From positions 1-10,890 of the forward strand of contig JAPLIW010000736.1 of assembly GCA_026388915.1 (NCBI GenBank): a stretch of 10,890 nucleotides of DNA. Direction: 5' to 3'. Numbering within the stretch: the first letter of the stretch is position 1; every line of letters starts with the position of its first letter. Under the pieces are notes generated by a model. The model saw only the letters and a program-made list of their open reading frames with translations. It was not told where the DNA came from and ran no database searches. The position numbers were made by a program, and so were the translations under genes. This document shows positions 5,616-10,890 of this stretch, piece after piece. The stretch is from Deltaproteobacteria bacterium (GTDB lineage: Bacteria > Desulfobacterota > SM23-61).

Positions 5616-7514
5616 ATGACAAAGGTTTTGAGCGATGACATATTAGCTGAAATGATGAAGATCTATCCGGAGAAATTTGTTAGCGAAAATGAGATCTTCA
5701 GTCATATCCACCGGGGAGACCGGATCTTTCTCCACACCGCCTGCGCCGAGCCGCAGTATTTGGTCCAAGCTCTGATCAAGTTCGTCGAATCCCACCCCAA
5801 GGCCTTCTTCGATGCCGAAGTCATCCATGTGTGGACCCTGGGAGTGGCCCCCTACACCGATGAAAAATTCAAATACAACTTCCGCTACAATTCTTTTTTC
5901 GTCGGTGACAATTCAAGGGAAGCGGTCAACCGGGGGATGGCCGACTACACTCCTCTCTTTCTGTCCGATGTGCCGGAATTGTTCAGCCGGGGAATGATCC
6001 CCATCCAGGTGGCCCTGATCCAGACTTCCCCGCCGGACGAGCACGGCTACATGAGCCTGGGGATTAGCGTGGACATCGTCAAGGCAGCGGTAGAGAAGGC
6101 CCATCTGGTCGTCGCCCAGGTGAACCGCTCCATGCCCCGGGTGCATGGAGACGGGTTCATTCGCATTCAAGACGTGGATTACATCATCTGCCATGATGAG
6201 CCCCTCCTGGAATACGAAGCCGTCGCTCCGGACGATGTGGCCGAGCAGATCGGCAAGTACGTCTCCCGCATCATCCTGGACGGCGACACCATCCAGGTCG
6301 GCTATGGCGCCCTGCCCAACGCGATCCTCGCCAACCTGGGGCATAAGAACAACCTGGGGGTGCACTCGGAACTGCTGAGCGACGGAATGGTCGAGTTAAT
6401 GAAGAAGGGGGTCATCGACAACAGCCGGAAAACCATCAACCGGGGCAAGACCGTGACCACCTTCTGCCTGGGGCACCGGGCGACCTACGACTACATCCAC
6501 GACAATCCCGCCTTCGAGTTCCGGACCATCGACTACACCAACAGCGTCCTGGTGATCGCCCGGCAGAAAAACATGACCGCCATCAACAGCGCCCTGGAGA
6601 TAGACCTCACCGGGCAGACCTCCTCCGAGTCCCTGGGAAAAACCTTCTACAGCGGCCCGGGGGGGCACACCAACTTTATGAGAGGGGCCACCCTGGCCCC
6701 GGGGGGCAAGACCATCCTGGCCATTCAGTCCACGGCGGAAACGGGGAAAGTCTCCCGCATCGTCCCCTTCCTGCGGGAAGGAACGGGCATCACCCTGGTC
6801 CGCGGGGACATTTACTACGTGGTCACCGAGTACGGGATCGCCTACCTCCACGGGAAAAATATCCGCGAACGGGCCATGGAACTGATCTCCATCGCCCACC
6901 CTCAATTCCGGCCCTGGTTGATCGAGAAGGCCAAGCAGGCCAACCTGATCTACCGGGACCAGGCCTTCATCCCCGGGAAAAGGGGGGAGTACCCCGAGCA
7001 CCTCGAAAGTTACCGCACCACGATCAAAGGCCTGGAAATTCTGATGCGGCCGGTCCGAATCAGCGATGAGCCGCTGCTCAAGGACTTCTTCTACTCCCTT
7101 TCCGACCAGAGCCTGTACCGGCGGTTCATCTCCATGCGCAAGGACATGCCCCACGAACGGCTGCAGGAGTTCGTGGTCATCGACTACACCAAGGAGACGG
7201 TCATCCTGGCCACGGTGCGGGAGGGGGAAATGGAAAAAGCGGTCGGGGTGGGACAGTACGGGATCAATGAAGCGAGCCACACCGCCGAAGTTTCCCTCGT
7301 GGTCCGGGATGATTACCAGGGCAAAGGAGTGGGGACGGAGGTCCTTTCCTACCTGACCTTGCTGGCCAAACGCGAGGGGTTGTACGGTTTCACCGCCGAA
7401 GTCCTGGTGGAGAACAGGCCCATGCTCCATCTGTTCGAGAAGATGGGGTTCGATATCCAGAAGAGAAGCTCGCAGGGAGTGTACGAACTGCAGATGGCCT
7501 TCAGAGGAGCCTAA
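5616..7514 (+). CDS. Bifunctional acetyl-CoA hydrolase/CoA-transferase with C-terminal GNAT acetyltransferase domain
   Basis: A 632-residue cytoplasmic fusion. Residues about 1-450 are a class I CoA-transferase of the acetyl-CoA hydrolase/4-hydroxybutyrate CoA-transferase family, which moves CoA between acyl-CoA and a free acid through a glutamyl-CoA thioester. Markers: GYGALPNAI (about 229-237), GVHSELLSDG with probable catalytic Glu 252, and GPGGHTNFMRGA (about 347-358). Residues about 475-630 are a GNAT domain with acetyl-CoA-binding motif RDDYQGKGVG (564-573), followed by ENRPMLHLFEKMGF. The family 'acetyl-CoA hydrolase/transferase–GNAT' is known; substrates are not. ATG 5616 has GGAG 9 bases upstream; ATG 5601 (GGAAG upstream) and GTG 5583 are in frame and possible. 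Its stop overlaps the next ATG (TAATG), so translational coupling is likely. The GNAT part may acylate proteins, by analogy with Pat. Confidence 0.9.
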   Translation: MTKVLSDDILAEMMKIYPEKFVSENEIFSHIHRGDRIFLHTACAEPQYLVQALIKFVESHPKAFFDAEVIHVWTLGVAPYTDEKFKYNFRYNSFFVGDNSREAVNRGMADYTPLFLSDVPELFSRGMIPIQVALIQTSPPDEHGYMSLGISVDIVKAAVEKAHLVVAQVNRSMPRVHGDGFIRIQDVDYIICHDEPLLEYEAVAPDDVAEQIGKYVSRIILDGDTIQVGYGALPNAILANLGHKNNLGVHSELLSDGMVELMKKGVIDNSRKTINRGKTVTTFCLGHRATYDYIHDNPAFEFRTIDYTNSVLVIARQKNMTAINSALEIDLTGQTSSESLGKTFYSGPGGHTNFMRGATLAPGGKTILAIQSTAETGKVSRIVPFLREGTGITLVRGDIYYVVTEYGIAYLHGKNIRERAMELISIAHPQFRPWLIEKAKQANLIYRDQAFIPGKRGEYPEHLESYRTTIKGLEILMRPVRISDEPLLKDFFYSLSDQSLYRRFISMRKDMPHERLQEFVVIDYTKETVILATVREGEMEKAVGVGQYGINEASHTAEVSLVVRDDYQGKGVGTEVLSYLTLLAKREGLYGFTAEVLVENRPMLHLFEKMGFDIQKRSSQGVYELQMAFRGA

Positions 7515-9643
7515 TGAAAAGCCCACCGTCAGATATTCAAGCCCTCTTCGAACCCAAGTCCCTGGCCGTCATCGGAGCGGCCCGGGACGAAAATAAAATC
7601 GGCTACAAGATCCTGAAGAATATTCTGGACGGGGGATACAAGGGGAAAATCTTTCCCGTGAATCCCCAGGGGGGCGAGATCCTGGGCCTGAAGGCCTACC
7701 GCTCCGTCGAGGAAGTGAACGAGCCGGTGGATGTGGCCAGCATCGTAATCCCCGCCAAGTTCGTCTATGAAGCGGTCCAGAGCTGCGCGAGGAAGAAGGT
7801 CAAGTACCTGACCATCATCTCCTCCGGGTTCTCGGAGATCGGGAACAACGAGGAGGAGCGCCGCATCGTCTCTTTTGCCAACAACCACCACATGAGGGTC
7901 CTGGGGCCCAACATCTTCGGGATCTATTCGGCCGCCGCCTCCCTGAACGCCACCTTCGGCAGCTCGGGCATCAGCCCCGGGAGGGTGGCCATCATCACCC
8001 AGAGCGGGGCCCTGGGCATCGCCATGATCGGTAAGACCTCGGTGGAGAACATCGGTCTTTCGGCCATTGTCTCCGTAGGAAACAAGACCGACGTGGACGA
8101 GGCCGACCTGCTGGAATACCTGGTGACCGATCCCCTTACGAAGATCGTTTTGATGTACATTGAGGGGGTACGGGACGGGGAGCGGCTCATTCAGGCGGTC
8201 AAGAAGGCTACCCAGAAAATTCCCGTGGTGGTCATCAAATCCGGGCGGTCGGAACGCGGGGCCATCGCCGCCGCCTCGCATACCGGCTCTCTGGCAGGCT
8301 CGGATGAGATCTTCGACGCCATCATGAGGCAGTGCGGGGTTCTGCGGGCGGAGAACGTGGAAGAGGCTTTCAACTGGTGCAAGTTCCTGGCCAATACCCC
8401 TTTTCCCGCGGGAGAGAACACGGTCATCGTCACCAACGGGGGTGGACTCGGGGTGATGGCCACCGACGCCTGCGAGAAGTTCGGGGTGAGGCTGTACGAT
8501 GACACGCTGAACCTCAAGGAAATTTTCTCCACGGTCACCCCGGAATTCGGGTCCACCAAGAACCCCGTGGACCTCACCGGGGGAGCCACTTCCAGCCATT
8601 ACAGCTCTGCTCTGGAAGAGGCCCTGAAGAGCGACCAGATCGACTCGGTGATCGCCCTGTACGGAGAAACCGCCGTTTTCGACGCGGAAAACCTTTCTTC
8701 CATGATCGGGGATAATTCCCGGAGCTATAAGGAAAAGAAGAAGCCCCTGGTCTTTTCTATCTTCGGGGGAGAGATGATCGAAAGCTGCCTGCTGGCCATG
8801 AAAAAAGGGGAGGCGGCCGTGTACGGGGACGTGTACCAGGCGGTCTCCTGCCTGGGTTCGATCTACCGGTATTGCCATTATTTGAAGGAATATTCCGAAG
8901 CGGTCGACGAGTCGGCCATCGACCCGGCGGCCATCAACCGGGTGATCGACCAGGCCCTGAAAGAGGGAAGGTCCTTTCTGCTGGCTCACGAGGGACAAGC
9001 GGTCATGCGGGCCGCCGGCATCCCCATTCCCCAGACCCGGATTGTCCGCAGCCTGGATGAGGCGGTCCGGGCTGCGGAAGCCATCGGCTACCCCGTGGTC
9101 ATGAAGGTGGTTTCCCGGGATATCCTGCACAAGAGCGATGCCGGCGGGGTGGCCCTGGACCTGGACGACAAGAAGGAAGCCATCGACGCCTACCAGGCCA
9201 TTCTGCGCAATGTCCGGGCCTACAAGGCCGATGCCAACATCGAAGGGGTCGAGGTCTCCGAGATGGTGGAAAAGGGGATGGAGACGATCATCGGGGCCCG
9301 GCGGGACCGGACCTTCGGCCCCCTGATCATGTTCGGTCTGGGGGGCATCTACGTGGAAGTGATGAAGGACGTGGCCTTCCGGGCGTTGCCGATCAACCGA
9401 AAAGAAATCATGGCCATGGTCAAGGAAATCCGGGCCTACCCGCTCCTCCTGGGAGTGAGGGGAGAGGAGAAAAAAGACCTGGACGGCGTGGTCGATACGA
9501 TCATCAAGGTGGGAACCGTTCTGCAGCGATGCGAACGCATTACCGACATCGAGATCAACCCCCTGATGGTTTACGAACACGGGCGGGGGGTCAAGGCCGT
9601 GGACGTGAGGATTTTGCTAACCAGGGGGAAGAAGGGAGTATAG
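7514..9643 (+). CDS. Acetate--CoA ligase (ADP-forming), fused alpha and beta parts
   Basis: A 709-residue cytoplasmic enzyme of the NDP-forming acyl-CoA synthetase family, which converts acyl-CoA + ADP + phosphate to acid + CoA + ATP (reversible). Domain order: CoA-binding Rossmann domain (about 8-130, SLAVIGAARDENKIGYKIL), succinyl-CoA-ligase-like domains (about 150-460) with the phosphohistidine motif ASHTGSLAGSDE (His256), and a C-terminal ATP-grasp domain (about 480-705) with ILHKSDAGGV (His539, second phosphate-relay His), FGLGGIYVEVMKDVAFR and the Mg-binding motif DIEINPL (Asn682). Both His are present, so it should be catalytically active, unlike the degenerate domain of Pat-type acetyltransferases. 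It lacks a GNAT domain, but the upstream partner carries one. Start ATG 7514 overlaps the preceding stop; GGAG lies 4 bases before the overlap. In fermenting or syntrophic bacteria such enzymes yield ATP from acetyl-CoA; exact acyl specificity is unknown. Confidence 0.93.
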   Translation: MKSPPSDIQALFEPKSLAVIGAARDENKIGYKILKNILDGGYKGKIFPVNPQGGEILGLKAYRSVEEVNEPVDVASIVIPAKFVYEAVQSCARKKVKYLTIISSGFSEIGNNEEERRIVSFANNHHMRVLGPNIFGIYSAAASLNATFGSSGISPGRVAIITQSGALGIAMIGKTSVENIGLSAIVSVGNKTDVDEADLLEYLVTDPLTKIVLMYIEGVRDGERLIQAVKKATQKIPVVVIKSGRSERGAIAAASHTGSLAGSDEIFDAIMRQCGVLRAENVEEAFNWCKFLANTPFPAGENTVIVTNGGGLGVMATDACEKFGVRLYDDTLNLKEIFSTVTPEFGSTKNPVDLTGGATSSHYSSALEEALKSDQIDSVIALYGETAVFDAENLSSMIGDNSRSYKEKKKPLVFSIFGGEMIESCLLAMKKGEAAVYGDVYQAVSCLGSIYRYCHYLKEYSEAVDESAIDPAAINRVIDQALKEGRSFLLAHEGQAVMRAAGIPIPQTRIVRSLDEAVRAAEAIGYPVVMKVVSRDILHKSDAGGVALDLDDKKEAIDAYQAILRNVRAYKADANIEGVEVSEMVEKGMETIIGARRDRTFGPLIMFGLGGIYVEVMKDVAFRALPINRKEIMAMVKEIRAYPLLLGVRGEEKKDLDGVVDTIIKVGTVLQRCERITDIEINPLMVYEHGRGVKAVDVRILLTRGKKGV

Positions 9644-10684
9644 ATGGAAAAAGTGATTATCGCCTCGATGCGTAAGAGCGCGGGCAAGACCAGCACCATT
9701 GTGGGAATCACCGCCGCAGCGAAGAAGAAGATCGCCTATGCCAAGCCCTTCGGGGAGAGGATGCTCTACCGGAAGAAGCGGCTGTGGGACTACGACTCTG
9801 CGCTCATCAGCGCCCTTTTCGGCCTGAAAGAGGACCCGGTGGACATGAGCATCGGGTTCGACCACTCCAAGCTCCGCTACATGTATGACGAGGAAGGGAC
9901 CCGAAAGAAGTTGATGGAGAACATCGGCAACGTGGCCGACGACCGGGACGTGCTCTTCATCGAGGGCGGAAGGGATCTGACCTACGGGATCTCGGTCCAT
10001 CTGGACACCCTCTCCCTGGTGAAATATACCGGAGGAAAACTCTTCATCGTGGTCAGCGGGGACGACGACTCGATCCTGGATGATCTCCTCTTTCTCAAAC
10101 GGCACGTGAACCTGGCGGGCGTCAACCTGAACGGGGTCATCATCAACAAAGTGCAGAATCTCGAAGAATTCCAGAGTACCCACCTGCCCGCCATCCGTCA
10201 GATGGACATCCAGGTCATGGGGGTGATCCCCTACCAGAGCGAACTCACCCACTTTACGGTATCCTACCTGTCCGAGCGTCTCTTCGCCAAGGTCCTTTGC
10301 GGCGAAGGGGGACTCAGCCGGGTGGTGAAGAACATCCTGATCGGGGCCTGGTCGGCCAATGTATTTCTCCAGAACCCCATCTTCAAGAAGGAGAACAAGT
10401 TGGTCATCACCGGGGGAGACCGCACCGATATGATCCTGGCTTCCCTGGAAAGCGATACCTCGGGAATCATCCTGACGAACAACATTCTTCCCCCCTCGAA
10501 CATCATCAGCAAAGCATCCGAGCGGAACATCCCTCTTTTAATGGTCTTTTCCGACACCTACCAGACCGCCAAGCAGATCGAGAGCCTGGAGCCGCTGCTC
10601 ACCAAAGACGACGGGGAGAAGGTGGAAATGCTGAAGACGCTGTTCCAGAAGCATGTCAACGTTCAAGAAATACTGGGTAAATAG
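9644..10684 (+). CDS. P-loop/DRTGG protein: stand-alone homologue of the phosphotransacetylase N-terminal regulatory region
   Basis: 346 residues, cytoplasmic, COG0857-like. The N-terminal half is a dethiobiotin-synthetase/CobB-like P-loop domain: KSAGKT (11-16), a Walker B-like strand DVLFIEGGRD (about 102-111) and LNGVIINKV (162-170). Residues about 225-340 form a DRTGG domain with the core ITGGDRTD (255-262). E. coli-type Pta has these two domains fused before its catalytic domain, where they sense metabolites; here the phosphotransacetylase domain is absent, the stop coming where it would begin. The P-loop lysine is intact, unlike in E. coli Pta, so nucleotide binding or hydrolysis is plausible. 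Start ATG 9644 directly abuts the preceding stop, with AGGGAG five bases upstream. As last gene of the operon it probably regulates or assists the acetyl-CoA enzymes; the exact role is not known. Confidence 0.88.
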   Translation: MEKVIIASMRKSAGKTSTIVGITAAAKKKIAYAKPFGERMLYRKKRLWDYDSALISALFGLKEDPVDMSIGFDHSKLRYMYDEEGTRKKLMENIGNVADDRDVLFIEGGRDLTYGISVHLDTLSLVKYTGGKLFIVVSGDDDSILDDLLFLKRHVNLAGVNLNGVIINKVQNLEEFQSTHLPAIRQMDIQVMGVIPYQSELTHFTVSYLSERLFAKVLCGEGGLSRVVKNILIGAWSANVFLQNPIFKKENKLVITGGDRTDMILASLESDTSGIILTNNILPPSNIISKASERNIPLLMVFSDTYQTAKQIESLEPLLTKDDGEKVEMLKTLFQKHVNVQEILGK

Positions 10685-10687
10685 GTA

Positions 10688-10735
10688 ATGATGAACTCGC
10701 AAAAAGTCGTCACTCCGGTGGAAACCGGAGTCCAG
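10688..10735. repeat. Repeat family copy 2: terminal motif plus hairpin
   Basis: Beginning three bases after the operon's last stop codon, 10688-10708 (ATGATGAACTCGCAAAAAG, then TC) is the inverted counterpart of the end of copy 1 (5405-5425), 19 of 21 identical. It is followed by a hairpin ACTCCGGT (10712-10719)/ACCGGAGT (10724-10731) with a GGAA loop. Only half of the element is visible; the expected second hairpin and opposite end are missing. No T-run follows, so it is not a typical terminator. Confidence 0.7.
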
Positions 10736-10772
10736 AGCCTTGATATATAACCTTGCATAAATAAAGCGACAT

Positions 10773-10804
10773 ATGGTATCGTGGTATCAGGAGGACGATA
10801 CCAT
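10773..10804 (+). promoter_or_regulatory. Hairpin enclosing Shine-Dalgarno and start codon
   Basis: ATGGTATCGT (10773-10782) and ACGATACCAT (10795-10804) form a perfect 10-bp inverted repeat; the last two bases are the A and T of the downstream start codon. The 12-base loop GGTATCAGGAGG ends in the Shine-Dalgarno AGGAGG (10789-10794). A second GGTATC in the loop (10783-10788) offers an alternative pairing with GATACC (10797-10802). It could be a translational control hairpin, a protein operator, or the terminal repeat of a mobile element. Confidence 0.6.
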
Positions 10805-10890
10805 GAACGCCAGAAAGATTCATGGAACAAAAAGGACAATCAAAAGAATTATCCGGTTGTGCAAACAAGCTGCTCAGGAGGGGGCCTACC
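10803..10890 (+). CDS. N-terminus of a basic protein, possibly transposase or HTH protein (runs off the right edge)
   Basis: ATG 10803 has an ideal AGGAGG 8 bases upstream and opens a frame of 29 codons that continues past the window. The visible start, MNARKIHGTKRTIKRIIRLC followed by KQAAQEGAY, is strongly basic and helical, and resembles the beginnings of IS630-like transposases and related helix-turn-helix proteins as I remember them; too little is present to assign a family. It follows a half-copy of a dispersed repeat, which fits an insertion boundary. The start codon lies inside the 10773-10804 hairpin. Confidence 0.55.
   Translation, partial: MNARKIHGTKRTIKRIIRLCKQAAQEGAY

Noticed and set aside
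7529..9580. A 683-codon open frame on the minus strand opposite the acetate--CoA ligase gene
   Set aside because: It is a mirror of GC-rich third positions in the ligase gene; its translation is rich in His, Asp, Gly and Val without domain motifs, and it has no convincing start. The same applies to 6396-7526 (minus) and 2215-3384 (plus).
10712..10745. Intrinsic terminator after the acyl-CoA operon
   Set aside because: The 8-bp hairpin is present but no T-run follows; it belongs to the dispersed repeat copy.
10740..10768. Promoter for the last partial gene (TTGATA 10740-10745)
   Set aside because: No acceptable -10 box at 16-18 bases spacing; other combinations have wrong spacing.
1..10890. 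CRISPR array, phage or toxin-antitoxin system
   Set aside because: No regularly spaced 20-40 base direct repeats with unique spacers, no phage structural or toxin-like genes; the tandem repeats seen are 7- and 12-mers.

Overview
The window is about 58% GC by eye and looks chromosomal. Gene content (LivK/LivG-type transporter, ADP-forming acetate--CoA ligase, CoA-transferase/GNAT fusion, stand-alone Pta N-terminal protein, XRE-cupin regulator) together with many short palindromic and heptameric intergenic repeats suggests an anaerobic Desulfobacterota (Deltaproteobacteria, Syntrophia-like) genome. This placement is an inference; there is no rRNA or marker gene to settle it.

Left part, all on the minus strand (1-3980). 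A strong sigma70-type promoter (2010-2039) reads into a branched-chain-amino-acid-type periplasmic binding protein (655-1950), then a REP-like hairpin, then a LivG-type ATPase that runs off the left edge. Upstream lies a second minus-strand unit: a ChlI/MoxR-like AAA+ ATPase (2440-3876) and a probable small hypothetical gene (2151-2420). It has a TTGACG-N17-TATAAA promoter (3987-4015) and a leader made almost entirely of heptanucleotide repeats.

Divergent intergenic region (3877-4567). It holds, in order, the heptad array, the minus promoter, a tandem 12-mer abutting the -35 box, a 223-bp imperfect palindrome with arms of about 40 bp, two strong hairpins, and a plus-strand promoter for an XRE-cupin regulator (4568-5164).

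Right part, plus strand. After a repeat-filled gap (5165-5615) with its own candidate promoter comes a tight three-gene operon: a CoA-transferase fused to a GNAT acetyltransferase, an acetate--CoA ligase (ADP-forming) with alpha and beta parts fused, and a P-loop/DRTGG protein equivalent to the regulatory N-terminus of phosphotransacetylase. The cistrons overlap by one base or abut. Together they suggest interconversion of short acyl-CoAs and acids with ATP formation or use, plus protein acylation and a nucleotide-sensing protein; the XRE-cupin gene upstream is the obvious candidate regulator.

The operon is bracketed by inverted copies of the end of one repeat family (5405-5425 and 10688-10708). 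The window closes with the first 29 codons of a basic, possibly transposase-like protein whose start codon lies in a 10-bp perfect hairpin with the Shine-Dalgarno sequence in its loop.
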